Assembly (NCBI RefSeq): GCF_902477725.1
Contig: NZ_CABSIF010000002.1
Coordinates: 186,001-250,000, forward strand
Origin: an uncultured Desulfovibrio sp.
GTDB taxonomy: Bacteria > Desulfobacterota > Desulfovibrionia > Desulfovibrionales > Desulfovibrionaceae
DNA: 64,000 nt
Reading direction: 5' to 3'
Shown here: one piece after another, positions 41,435-50,418 of the stretch
Layout of the letters: each line of letters begins with the position of its first letter
Numbering within the stretch: the first letter of the stretch is position 1
Made by a program: the position numbers and the translations under genes
The notes under the pieces: generated by a model
Told to the model about the DNA's origin: nothing
What the model saw: the letters and a program-made list of their open reading frames with translations, nothing else
Databases searched by the model: none

Positions 41435-43891
41435 TCAATTCCCCCTCTGCAACCACGCGCAGAGCTTCTGGTAGAGCAGCGACACTGAAACGGGCTTGGC
41501 GATAAAGTCGTTCATGCCAGCCTCGATGCAGAGTTCGCGATCTTCGGCAAAGGCGTTGGCAGTCATGGCGATAATGGGAATGGTCGCCCCTTCGGGGAGC
41601 AGCCGTATCTGCCTGGTGGCCTCCAGTCCGTTGATGTGCGGCATCTGCATATCCATGAGAATCAGATCATAGGTAGCGGCCTGCACCCGCTCAATGGCCT
41701 TGCCGCCGTCTTCCGCAAGGTCAACGATAAAGCCCACGTCTTCCAGCAGGGCCTGGGCAATCTCACGGTTGATAGGCTCGTCTTCCACCAGCAAAATGCG
41801 CTTGCTGCCAAGCTTTTGCCTGATTGTGCGTTCTGCTTCCTCAGCGCTGACTCTGGTCGGTTCGTTGTGCGGGGGCGCATCCTTGCGCAGCACGGCAGTG
41901 AACCAGAACGTGCTGCCCTTGCCCTCCACGCTGGTCATCCCCGCCTTGCCGCCCATGAGTTCCGCAAGCTTTTTGGTGATGGCAAGGCCAAGGCCCGTGC
42001 CGCCGTATTTGCGGCTCATGGAGTTATCCGCCTGTTCAAAGGCGCTGAAAAGGCGCGGCTGCATCTCCGGGCTGATGCCGATGCCTGTGTCTTCCACCTC
42101 AAAGCGGTACGTCACGGTGCTGTCTGTCTGCGATTCCGGGCGCACTGCCACCTTGACATAGCCGTGATCCGTAAACTTGAGCGCATTGGTGGCGAGGTTG
42201 AGCAGGGCTTGCTGCAACCGGCTGTCGTCGCCATAGACGGGGCAGGTCTCTGGCGCAGCATCCATAAGCAGGTCAAGGCCTTTTTCCTGCGCTTTCTGGC
42301 CCAGAATGGAAGTGATGTTCTCAAGCAGGGTAGGAATATGCACGGGCACATGTTGCAGCACGAACTTTCCGGCTTCAATTTTTGATAATTCCAGAACATT
42401 GTTGATGATTTCCAGCAAGTGACTGCTGGCGATCTCGATCTTGGTGAGCTTTTCCACCTGATTGGGCGTGAGCCCCGATTTGCGCAAAATATGGATCATG
42501 CCCGTGATGGCGTTCAGGGGCGTGCGAATCTCGTGGCTCATGTTGGCGAGAAAGGCGCTCTTGGCAACGCTGCCAGCCTCCGCTGCGTTTTTGGCAATAA
42601 TCAGATCCTGGGTGCGCGATTCCACCAGCGCCTCCAGCCGTTCACGGTGGGCCGCAAGCTCGGCCTCAACCTGCTTGCGCTCTGTGATATCCCTGACCAG
42701 CCCGATAGCCACCCACTTGCCCTGCATGTTCATGGTAGACAGCGCAAGCTCAATGGCAAATTCCTGCCCATCCTTGCGCAGGGCGCTCAATTCAACGCCA
42801 GAACCCAGAAAATCCCCCTGACCGCTGTGGCAGAAATCTTCCAGACCCTCGGCCATCCTATCGCGATAGCGGGGCGGCACTAAAAATTCGTGCAAAACGC
42901 GCCCTATAACCTCGTCTGCCGTATAGCCAAAGATGGTCTCCGCCGCCTTGTTCCAAAAAATGATGTGCCCGGAGCAATCCAGCAGAATCAGCGCGTCCTT
43001 GATGCTGTTTGTTGTCAGGCGGAAGCGCTCCTCATTCTCGCGCAGGGTTTGCTCGCGCTTCTGGATTTCTGAACTCATTTTATTGATGGAGTCGGCCAGA
43101 TCGCCAATTTCATCCTTGCCGATGCGGTGAACCCGGACGGTATAATCGCCCGCGGCGAGTTTTTTGGTGCTTTCTTCCAGCCGCGCCAGGCGGGCAATAA
43201 CGTATTTGTTGAGCAAGACGCCAAGCGCAATCAAGAGCACCAGATACCCAACAAGGCGCAGCGCAAGCTGAAAGACCCACTCGGAATAATATTCCTGACG
43301 CATCTCCTGCGTGGGCATGAAAATGCTGACTATGCCCCGGATATCATCAGTTTTGTAATCGAAGGCATCTGCGTAGTTCGCAGCGATGGACTGGGGGGCA
43401 TTCTCGCGGTTGCCATGACATCGCAAGCAGTATTCTTCTACCCAAATGGGGCTGGTGTAGTGATAGTAGGCAAGGCCGTTTTCTGTTACTTCAACCATCC
43501 GGCTCTTGGCGGCAGGGTTGGCTTTGAACCATGCCAGGGCCTGAAGCTCAAAATGATTTGCCATGTTGGCGGGATTGCGCGGCCTGTCAGAAACAGTGCT
43601 GAACCTGAGTCCGCTGTCGCTCCAGTTATGGAATTCTGTTGAAATTCTGGAGAGCGCGTACGCAGGCAAAAAACCGATGGTGGCATCGGTTACGGGCAGC
43701 CCACTATCAATGAACTGCTTTTGATAAACACGGCGGGTGGACATGATAATGGCGCGGATGTCTTCTGCATCACGCCCCAATTCGATGCGGATGGAAGACT
43801 CAATTTCATTGTAACCAAAATAGATATCAGCACAAATGATTATGCTGATAATTGCAGCGGTAAGGCACCAAACCTTGTACTTGATGCGCAT
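41435..43891 (-). CDS. Hybrid sensor histidine kinase with haem-binding periplasmic domain (DUF3365/Tll0287-like)
   Basis: 818 residues. Order: TM1 (~8-28), periplasmic DUF3365-like sensor (~30-205) with a c-type haem motif in EEYCLRCHGNRENAP (~153), TM2 (~208-230), HAMP (~230-282), PAS (~290-410), HisKA with AFLANMSHEIRTPLNAITGM (~460), HATPase (DNSMSRKYGGTGLGLAITKK) and a receiver (~698-815) with the phosphoacceptor Asp in LILMDMQMPHING. The attached haem suggests sensing of redox state, oxygen or NO. No response regulator or HPt gene is adjacent. A broken copy of its receiver lies 3 kb away. Confidence 0.9.
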   Translation of the reverse strand: MRIKYKVWCLTAAIISIIICADIYFGYNEIESSIRIELGRDAEDIRAIIMSTRRVYQKQFIDSGLPVTDATIGFLPAYALSRISTEFHNWSDSGLRFSTVSDRPRNPANMANHFELQALAWFKANPAAKSRMVEVTENGLAYYHYTSPIWVEEYCLRCHGNRENAPQSIAANYADAFDYKTDDIRGIVSIFMPTQEMRQEYYSEWVFQLALRLVGYLVLLIALGVLLNKYVIARLARLEESTKKLAAGDYTVRVHRIGKDEIGDLADSINKMSSEIQKREQTLRENEERFRLTTNSIKDALILLDCSGHIIFWNKAAETIFGYTADEVIGRVLHEFLVPPRYRDRMAEGLEDFCHSGQGDFLGSGVELSALRKDGQEFAIELALSTMNMQGKWVAIGLVRDITERKQVEAELAAHRERLEALVESRTQDLIIAKNAAEAGSVAKSAFLANMSHEIRTPLNAITGMIHILRKSGLTPNQVEKLTKIEIASSHLLEIINNVLELSKIEAGKFVLQHVPVHIPTLLENITSILGQKAQEKGLDLLMDAAPETCPVYGDDSRLQQALLNLATNALKFTDHGYVKVAVRPESQTDSTVTYRFEVEDTGIGISPEMQPRLFSAFEQADNSMSRKYGGTGLGLAITKKLAELMGGKAGMTSVEGKGSTFWFTAVLRKDAPPHNEPTRVSAEEAERTIRQKLGSKRILLVEDEPINREIAQALLEDVGFIVDLAEDGGKAIERVQAATYDLILMDMQMPHINGLEATRQIRLLPEGATIPIIAMTANAFAEDRELCIEAGMNDFIAKPVSVSLLYQKLCAWLQRGN

Positions 43892-44255
43892 AGCAGCCTC
43901 TCAGTCAGCCTATGGCACGTTATCAGTCTCAGGCCAGTGGTCTTGCGATATGCATTGTGTCTGGTGATGCAGGAAGGTGAAGCAGGAAAAACAGACTAAT
44001 AACAAATTATGAATTTGAAGGTAACTTGTAATGTCTGTATGAATCAGAATTTTTATGAACATACAGTTGTATGATGATTATGTCAAAATAATACTCATAT
44101 GTTATGAGTTTATTTCAATATTTAAAAAATCATATATTTTATGCTGATAGATGCGTGATGAATTTTGTGTGCGAGATATAAGCCATTTTTTATTGTTAGG
44201 CTGCTAATTAAAAGCATGTCCATGTTCACATATCTGCCGCAACACATCATTATAT
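43892..44255. other. AT-rich intergenic region
   Basis: 364 bases, no gene supported. The right half (about 44000-44220) is very AT-rich. It contains the start region of the kinase gene on the minus strand and the end of the 160-residue gene; no clear terminator or operator was found. Confidence 0.45.
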
Positions 44256-44738
44256 TTATTGGCCGGAGGCTTGGGCCCCGGCGGCAAGGCGCAAAAAGCG
44301 CTCGGCAAGCAGGTTGGGGGCAAGCATTACCTTGGCGGCGGCAGAAGTTTGCACGCTGCCGCTCACGCTCATGGGCTGGCTGTTGTCTGCCCTTTCAATT
44401 TCTGCTTCCAAGGCGGCGCGCAGGCGCTGAAACGATTCTTCCACTTCCGGGTATTCGTTGATTTCGCGCCAGGGCAGGGTGAGGCTGCGCGTCCACGAGT
44501 GCCCCTTGTGCGATGGGGCCTCAAGGGTGTGAAAATGGGTGGGGGTGTAACCCTGCGCCCGCTCGAACAGGCCGGGATAGCAGTAATCCTGCCGTTCTTC
44601 TTCTGGCTGCGGAATGGTTGAAACTATGCTGACAATAGGCAGGGCCAGAGCTTTTTCGTGTTCTTCAAGATGCACAGAATATTGCAGGACGGGCCGCATG
44701 TAACCGCGTTTCTTGGTGATTTTCCATTCAATATGCAT
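44256..44738 (-). CDS. Conserved-looking hypothetical protein
   Basis: 160 residues, soluble, no signal peptide. I do not recognise the family. The N-terminal half has a run of beta-strand-like segments (VLQYSVHLEEHEKALALPIV), the middle is rich in aromatic and His residues (YTPTHFHTLEAPSHKGHSWT), and the C-terminus is helical. AAGG lies at proper distance from the start. It follows the DUF2201 gene by about 75 bases on the same strand, so it may be the third member of that group. Confidence 0.6.
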   Translation of the reverse strand: MHIEWKITKKRGYMRPVLQYSVHLEEHEKALALPIVSIVSTIPQPEEERQDYCYPGLFERAQGYTPTHFHTLEAPSHKGHSWTRSLTLPWREINEYPEVEESFQRLRAALEAEIERADNSQPMSVSGSVQTSAAAKVMLAPNLLAERFLRLAAGAQASGQ

Positions 44739-44811
44739 GGCGACCTTGTGTGGGGCTGGGGTGTTGCTTGGGGGCTGGCATCAACTAAGGCACCTGATTA
44801 AAGCGGTTGGT

Positions 44812-46245
44812 TCAGACCGTGCCCAGTGCGGCTGCTGGTTCCGTCAGACATATCACCTGTCCGAATGGCGGCTGTTGCTCGTGCGGCGCACTGCAAATCC
44901 ACAGTACCGGGTATTCCGGCTCGGCGGGGTAGCGGTCGCACTCCAGATCGGTAAACCAGATCAGACAGGTGGGGGCCAGGCGCTCGTCTTCAATATGCGC
45001 GCACACAGGGCGGTAATCCGTACCGCCGCCCCCCACAGGTGCTAGGCTGGCGGGGATGTCCATACGCGTAAGCGTGAGGGTTTTCTGCACCTTGGTATCG
45101 TGAAACAGCACTGTGAGCGTGGTGTCGTAGGCCTCAAGCACGGTTGTAAGCTCTGCGCAAAACATGGCCAGCGCCTGCTCGTCCACAGAACCGGAGCAGT
45201 CCACAGCCAGCGCCACGTGGGGCAGGCGGGCCTCCCGCCGGGCAGGCAGGTAGATGTTCTGGTACAGATAGCGGCGGTTGGGCGTAGTCCACGAATAGTC
45301 GTTTTGTGCGCACTGCTCCAAAAAGCGCTGTAAAAGCGTGCGCCAGTCCAGCTTGGGCCGCCACGCCCGGTCAAGCTGCCGGGCCAGACCTGCGGGCATG
45401 CTGCCCATGTTGCGGGCGCGCTGCATGGCCTGCATCATGGCTATATCCGCCTCCTGCTCGGCGGCCTTGAGGGCCTGATCGTTCTGCATGCCTTGCGCAT
45501 CGGGGTGATCCTGCACCTCGCCGGTGAAGCTGGTTGTGCCCTCTGATTGCTCCGGGCGGCCTTTTTCGCGCCTGGCTGCGGCCTTGTTGCCAGCGGCGGA
45601 TTGCGGGTCGGCGTCCGCGTCTTTTTGCTGCTCGCTGTTTTGTGCGCCTTGCGGCGGGGTGGGCTGCTCCGGTTGCTCGGTCTGCTTGCCGCCATCAAAG
45701 GCGGTTGCGCCAGCGCCTTCTGTCTGTTCCACGCCCTGCGCAACCTGCGCGTTTTGCGCGCCCTTGTTGGTGGGGGCGTCTTGCAGGCTTGCCAATGCGT
45801 CAAAGATTTCATCCGCATTCATGCCCGCATAGGCCGGATTGTGCGCAAAACCCTGAGGCAGGGTAAAGCCTGACTCCACCAAAATGTGGTTGATTGCCAG
45901 ATCGCAGGCGCGGTTCCACAGTTTTGCATTGCGCCCTTTACGGCGCAGATGATGGCCGAAGGCCAGATGCAGAACCTCGTGCGCCATTGCCCCCACCAGC
46001 GATTTTTGCGAAAGGGCGGTGGAAAATGCCGGGTTGTAGCCAAGGGTTTTGCCGTCTGTCCACATATCCGCGCAGGAGGGGTCTGCCTTGTAGCGCAAGC
46101 GCAGGGCCAGAGAGCCGAAGAAGGGATGCTCCATGACCAGAGCTGCCCTTGCGCGCGTGATGCAGTGCTGGGCTGCCAGGGTTGCATCTGTGATGGTGGG
46201 GACTGCCTTTTGCTGGTCTGGATGCTGGTTCTCGAATGTGTGCAT
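44812..46245 (-). CDS. DUF2201 protein: metallopeptidase-like N-terminus plus VWA-like domain
   Basis: 477 residues. The N-terminal domain has a zinc-protease motif AMAHEVLHLAFGHHLRRKG (HExxH followed by His, ~90). A long Gln/Glu/Ala-rich linker (~165-260) follows, and the C-terminal VWA-like domain contains the MIDAS pattern AVDCSGSVDEQ (~345), GGGTDYRP (~410) and WFTDLECDRYP (~435). Such proteins pair with MoxR-family AAA ATPases that remodel or activate target enzymes. It starts 3 bases after the MoxR gene stop. The client is unknown. Confidence 0.85.
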   Translation of the reverse strand: MHTFENQHPDQQKAVPTITDATLAAQHCITRARAALVMEHPFFGSLALRLRYKADPSCADMWTDGKTLGYNPAFSTALSQKSLVGAMAHEVLHLAFGHHLRRKGRNAKLWNRACDLAINHILVESGFTLPQGFAHNPAYAGMNADEIFDALASLQDAPTNKGAQNAQVAQGVEQTEGAGATAFDGGKQTEQPEQPTPPQGAQNSEQQKDADADPQSAAGNKAAARREKGRPEQSEGTTSFTGEVQDHPDAQGMQNDQALKAAEQEADIAMMQAMQRARNMGSMPAGLARQLDRAWRPKLDWRTLLQRFLEQCAQNDYSWTTPNRRYLYQNIYLPARREARLPHVALAVDCSGSVDEQALAMFCAELTTVLEAYDTTLTVLFHDTKVQKTLTLTRMDIPASLAPVGGGGTDYRPVCAHIEDERLAPTCLIWFTDLECDRYPAEPEYPVLWICSAPHEQQPPFGQVICLTEPAAALGTV

Positions 46246-46248
46246 GGC

Positions 46249-47241
46249 TTAAAGCAGAACTTCCGCGTTTTTTTCTGCCCAGCGGTTGAAGGCCGGGGTG
46301 TTCACCACATCCGTATTCTGGCAGACAGCATCGCGCATCAGCAGTACGCTGAATTCAGCGGGCAGGCGCTCGGCATAGGTGGTGAGGGCATCCATGGTGT
46401 CTTCTGCCGCGCGCAGGCTCAGGGCCTCGCATGTGGCGTACAGGGCGGCTGGCTCCTGCGGCACGGTTGCGGCATCCGGTTGCGCCAGGATGGAATCCAC
46501 CGTGGGCAGCTCGCGCCATACAGAGAGAAAACCCATGAACTCCGCTGCGGCTGCGGGGCCGACCGTGCCTTGAAACAACTCGTACTCCACCTCGCGGGCG
46601 GGTGCGGCCTCCAGCATGCACGAAACAAATTCCCACGAGCGGGGCGAGGCAAAGGCTTTTTCCATGCGTTGCGGGTCAAAATCGTGCAGCAAGCGGGGGC
46701 GAAAACGCAAAAACGCGCAGACCTCGCGTCGAATGCCCGCTCCCTGCGCCCAGGCGAGCCAGTCGTCAAGGCTGGCGTCAAACTCCAGATGCACCATGCG
46801 GTTAGCCAGAGCAGAAGGCATGCGGTACGAGACGGCCTTGTCCTTTTCCCGATTGCCAGCCGCAACAATGGACCAGCCATCCGGCAGGCGGTATTCGCCA
46901 ATGGCTCTGTCGAGTATGAGCTGGTAACAGGCCGCCTGCACCAGCGGCGGGGCGGCGTTGAGTTCGTCAAGAAAGAGTATGCCTTGCGGCGGGTCGTCCG
47001 GGCCCGGCAAAAAGGCTGGCGGGCACCATACGGCGGTTCCCGCATCTGTAAGGCGCGGCAAGCCTCGCAGATCAACGGGATCAAGCAGCACGGCGCGGAT
47101 ATCGCGCAGGGCCATGCCCCGCATGGCGGCGACCTGGGACACTATCTGGCTTTTGCCCACGCCCGGCGCGCCCCACAGAAATACGGGCTGATGAATGCTG
47201 GTGAGGGTCTGCAAAGCGGAAATAACCTGTGAAGGCGTCAT
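46249..47241 (-). CDS. MoxR-family AAA+ ATPase
   Basis: 330 residues. Chaperone-like ATPase. Walker A is in PVFLWGAPGVGKSQIVSQVA (~20-38) and Walker B in GILFLDELNAAPPLVQAACY (~100). The sensor-1 Asn lies in SIVAAGNREKDKAVSYRM. The start MTPSQVISALQTLTSIHQPV follows GGAAG; upstream in-frame codons look non-coding. MoxR proteins are typically encoded directly before VWA partners, as here, so they likely form one functional complex. Confidence 0.9.
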   Translation of the reverse strand: MTPSQVISALQTLTSIHQPVFLWGAPGVGKSQIVSQVAAMRGMALRDIRAVLLDPVDLRGLPRLTDAGTAVWCPPAFLPGPDDPPQGILFLDELNAAPPLVQAACYQLILDRAIGEYRLPDGWSIVAAGNREKDKAVSYRMPSALANRMVHLEFDASLDDWLAWAQGAGIRREVCAFLRFRPRLLHDFDPQRMEKAFASPRSWEFVSCMLEAAPAREVEYELFQGTVGPAAAAEFMGFLSVWRELPTVDSILAQPDAATVPQEPAALYATCEALSLRAAEDTMDALTTYAERLPAEFSVLLMRDAVCQNTDVVNTPAFNRWAEKNAEVLL

Positions 47242-47470
47242 GTTTCTTCCTGAACTAGCTGTGATTGGAGAGAGGCGCGTGTGTTCGTGGAGAGGCACAC
47301 GATGAAGTATGAAGATGGAGGAAAGGAAATTGAAAGTCAATATCAATCAAGAATGCGGGAGATGGACACGAAGAAATAGAAGCATGGCGGGGGAGGTTGC
47401 CCCGCTTCGGCGCGAGCCTTGCCACCGTACTGCATCGCAAACTCAAAGTGCCCTTAGTGTGCGGATTGCT

Positions 47471-48424
47471 TCACATTGTCTTGTGGCTGCCGGAAGCGCA
47501 GTCGCTCTGGGTGCTGATCAGGCCCTTTATATCGCGCAGGGGCGGGGTGCCGAACTGGCGGCGATATTCGCGGCTGAATTGCGAGGGGCTTTCGTACCCC
47601 ACCTGAAAGGCGGCGCTGGTGGCGTCCAGGTGCTCCATGAACATGAGCCGTCTGGCCTCGTGCAGACGCATCCACTTTTGGTATTGCAGCGGGCTCATGC
47701 TGGTCATGGCGCGAAAATGAAGATGGAAGGTCGAGGTGCTCATGCCTATCTGTCTGGCAAGGCTGTCTATCTTCAAGGGCTGCACGTAGTTTTTCTTGAG
47801 CCAGTCAATGGCCTGTGCGATCTGGAAGCCGTGGCTGCCAGCTGCCACAATCTGGCGCAGATAATGCCCCTGTTCGCCCAGCAGAAGTCGGTAAAGTATC
47901 TCTTTGTGAATCAGCGGGGAGAGCACGGCAATGTCTTGCGGGTTGTTGTGCAGGTCAAGCAGCCGCTGAAAGGCGTTGAGCAAGGGCATGCACACCTCGC
48001 TGACCCGCATGCCGCGCCCGGATTTTGCCGCGCGTGAAACCGGCAGATTGCTGTCCACCATCATTTGGGCCAGCATGCGCATATCAAGCTTGAGCACCAT
48101 GCCCAGAAGCGGAACTTCCGGGCTGGCCTCCACCACGTTTGCCACTACGGGCAGGCCGACAGATGAAATCAGGTAGTGGTTGGCATCATACAGATATTCT
48201 TCGCCCCCCAGCATAACGCGCTTGGCACCCTGAGCAACAAGGCAGATAGTTGGCTCGTATATGCAGCTTGCGGGCTGGGTCGGCGCTTCGTACCGCACAA
48301 GCACAAGCCCCGGCACTGCCGTTTCCAGACGGTGGTTTTGCTCGGTCTGGCGGGCAATGTCGCGGGCCAGCGCCTGCCGCTGAATATTCAGCATGTCGCA
48401 TTTATCTTTGTCTTGCTGAGGCAT
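47471..48424 (-). CDS. AraC-family transcriptional regulator (AraC N-terminal domain type)
   Basis: 317 residues. The N-terminal AraC_N domain (~20-175) is followed by a double helix-turn-helix (~210-305) including LARQIGMSTSTFHLHFRAMT and AFQVGYESPSQFSREYRRQF, both conserved. The start MPQQDKDKCDMLN has GGGAGA upstream. It is divergent from a flavoprotein gene, and regulators of this subgroup often control such neighbours. The effector is unknown. A candidate direct-repeat operator lies in the shared intergenic region. Confidence 0.9.
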   Translation of the reverse strand: MPQQDKDKCDMLNIQRQALARDIARQTEQNHRLETAVPGLVLVRYEAPTQPASCIYEPTICLVAQGAKRVMLGGEEYLYDANHYLISSVGLPVVANVVEASPEVPLLGMVLKLDMRMLAQMMVDSNLPVSRAAKSGRGMRVSEVCMPLLNAFQRLLDLHNNPQDIAVLSPLIHKEILYRLLLGEQGHYLRQIVAAGSHGFQIAQAIDWLKKNYVQPLKIDSLARQIGMSTSTFHLHFRAMTSMSPLQYQKWMRLHEARRLMFMEHLDATSAAFQVGYESPSQFSREYRRQFGTPPLRDIKGLISTQSDCASGSHKTM

Positions 48425-48766
48425 GGTCGTTCTCCCTTTCTGGTTTTTTACCAGAAGAGGACGGATAAAAACAACACAATAGTTTGAATCATCGGACAAT
48501 CAGGCAATAATTTGAGAGAATCGGACTATACGCTTTTAGTCAGGACTCTTAAAAGAATAAAGCAGCGGCTAGGGCAATATGAGCAAGTTTGCGTGCCTGA
48601 CGCAAAGGCATTTTTCCCGGTGAAATGCCTGTCAAAAAGTTAAAGCAATGGTTTAAATATTCAGGTTGAAGTTTGCAGGGATGCGCTTGAATGGCTGAAA
48701 ATCGGCGTCTGAACAGCAACTGGCAAGGGATTAAATACTTACAAAGCAGTGCATATGGAGCGAGTA
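48425..48766. other. Divergent intergenic region between the AraC regulator and the flavoprotein
   Basis: 342 bases. Contains the candidate AraC operator (48483-48529) and a hairpin AGGCATTT / AAATGCCT (48606-48613 with 48623-48630). The flavoprotein promoter must lie in the right half. No further gene seen. Confidence 0.5.
48483..48529. promoter_or_regulatory. Direct repeat, candidate AraC-type operator
   Basis: TTTGA-N3-ATCGGACAAT (48483-48500) and TTTGA-N4-ATCGGACTAT (48511-48529), about 29 bases apart in the same orientation, 60-105 bases ahead of the AraC-family start. Tandem direct repeats spaced near three helical turns are typical of this family's binding sites. Confidence 0.5.
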
Positions 48767-49303
48767 ATGAAAAACATCCTGATTTTTTGCGGCAGCCCAC
48801 GCAAGGGCGGCAATTCTGATCTGCTGTGTGAGCAGTTCATGGCTGGAGCGCAGGAGGCAGGCCATAGGGTGGAAAAGATTTTTGTGCAGGAGCATAAAAT
48901 CGCTCCGTGTCTTGGCTGTGGATACTGCCAGAGCCATGAGGGCGTTTGCGTGCAAAAGGACGGCATGGAAACCATGCTGGAAAAAATGATCAAGGCTGAT
49001 GTTCTTGTGCTGGCCTCGCCCGTGTATTTCTATTCTGTGAGCGCGCAGATAAAAGCCCTCATGGACAGGACGGTTGCTCGCTACACTGAAATCAAGAACA
49101 AGATCATGTATTACATTATTGCCGCTGCGGACACTGACTTGTCGCACATGGAGCGAACCATCGAGTGCTTCAGGGGTTTTGCCTACTGCCTTGAAGGATC
49201 GGTGGAAAAGGGCGTTGTGTACGGCGTCGGCGCGTGGAACAAGGGTGATATAAAGGGCTCCCCCAGCATGAAGCAGGCTTTTGAGCTGGGCAAAAACGTG
49301 TAG
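48767..49303 (+). CDS. NADPH-dependent FMN reductase-like iron-sulfur flavoprotein
   Basis: 178 residues. Flavodoxin-fold protein: the FMN-phosphate loop is NILIFCGSPRKGGNSDLL (~2-20), and the aromatic/ribityl region is ASPVYFYSVSAQIKALMDR (~82-100). The cysteines in CLGCGYCQSHEGVCV (~47-61) are the compact motif of Fe-S flavoproteins, which reduce small molecules such as quinones or oxygen species in anaerobes. GGAG is 6 bases ahead of the chosen start. Divergent from the AraC regulator, which may control it. Confidence 0.85.
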   Translation: MKNILIFCGSPRKGGNSDLLCEQFMAGAQEAGHRVEKIFVQEHKIAPCLGCGYCQSHEGVCVQKDGMETMLEKMIKADVLVLASPVYFYSVSAQIKALMDRTVARYTEIKNKIMYYIIAAADTDLSHMERTIECFRGFAYCLEGSVEKGVVYGVGAWNKGDIKGSPSMKQAFELGKNV

Positions 49304-49464
49304 AGGTAGCACATGCGGTGTGCCGGATCGCCGCCATCATGCAGGAATAGGCAAAAATCAAACCGTATTGTCTATTCCCTGTTGCGGGCAAAATACCTAT
49401 ATTGCGCACGGGCGGCGGCAGTCTGTCCCTATTTTTCCAGATGCACATTTCTTGCCGGGGCTTT

Positions 49465-50328
49465 ATGAAGATACTGTATTACGATTGTTTTGCCGGAATC
49501 AGCGGCGATATGAATCTGGCCGCCATGATTGATCTTGGGGTCAGCCCCGATTACCTGAAGGCCGAACTGGCAAAGCTCGCCATTGATGACGAGTTTGCGC
49601 TCCAGTGTCAGCCAGAAAAGTGTAATGGCATTCAGGGGACGCAGGTTTATGTGCACTTGAACGGCCAACAGCTCGGGCACGCACATAGGCATGAGCATAC
49701 CCACGGGCACGAGCATGAACACGGACATACGCATACTGGTGCGCCTGACCGCGTGCATGACCACAGCCTCGTGGAAGCCGGGCACCTGCCGCACAGAAAT
49801 CTGGCCGACATCGCGGCAATTATCACGCAAAGCGCGCTGGCAGACCCGGTTAAGCAGACGAGCCTGAGTATTTTTCGCCGCATTGCCGAGGCAGAAGCCA
49901 AGGTGCATGGCAAGGCTCTGGAAGACGTGCATTTTCATGAGGTTGGCGCTACGGATTCCATTGTGGACATTGTGGGCGCGGCTATCGGTTTTCATGCTCT
50001 GGGCGTTGATGCCGTGTGGTCTTCGCCCCTGGAGCTTGGCGGCGGCTTTGTGCGCTGCATGCACGGCATGATGCCAGTTCCTGCTCCGGCGACAGTCGAG
50101 ATTCTTCATGGCATCCCCACCACGCGCGGCGGGGTGGAGCATGAGGCCACAACTCCAACGGGGGCGGCCATTATTGCCGCTCTGGCTGTCGCCTTCACGG
50201 CAGCCCCGGCCATGACTACCTTGAGCACGGGATACGGCATTGGGCATCGCCGTACCGAGCGGCCCAATATGCTGCGGGTGCATCTTGCGGAAGCGGACGA
50301 AGCCGCAGTCGCTGGCCCTGCCAGATGA
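49465..50328 (+). CDS. larC: LarC N-terminal part (LarC1-like), nickel-pincer cofactor synthesis
   Basis: 287 residues. LarC inserts nickel into the pincer cofactor of lactate racemase-type enzymes. The N-terminal signature MKILYYDCFAGISGDMNLAA and FHEVGATDSIVDIVGAAIGF are clear. A His-rich insertion (~72-100, HRHEHTHGHEHEHGHTH) fits nickel binding. The protein ends after GYGIGHRRTERPNMLRVHLA, where the LarC2 C-terminal domain normally begins, and no LarC2 sequence follows in any frame before larB. In lactobacilli larC1 and larC2 are joined by frameshifting; here the second part is absent, so function is uncertain. Confidence 0.85.
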   Translation: MKILYYDCFAGISGDMNLAAMIDLGVSPDYLKAELAKLAIDDEFALQCQPEKCNGIQGTQVYVHLNGQQLGHAHRHEHTHGHEHEHGHTHTGAPDRVHDHSLVEAGHLPHRNLADIAAIITQSALADPVKQTSLSIFRRIAEAEAKVHGKALEDVHFHEVGATDSIVDIVGAAIGFHALGVDAVWSSPLELGGGFVRCMHGMMPVPAPATVEILHGIPTTRGGVEHEATTPTGAAIIAALAVAFTAAPAMTTLSTGYGIGHRRTERPNMLRVHLAEADEAAVAGPAR

Positions 50329-50418
50329 TTCTGCCTGCTCTGGCGTATCTTGACGCTAGGGATTGTACGGGGCAAATAAAGATCGCGGGCATGAAGCCCT
50401 CCATGTCGGAGTAGAGAA

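Noticed and set aside
45886..47232. 448-codon plus-strand frame opposite the MoxR/DUF2201 genes
   Set aside because: Antisense to two genes with clear motifs; no features of its own.
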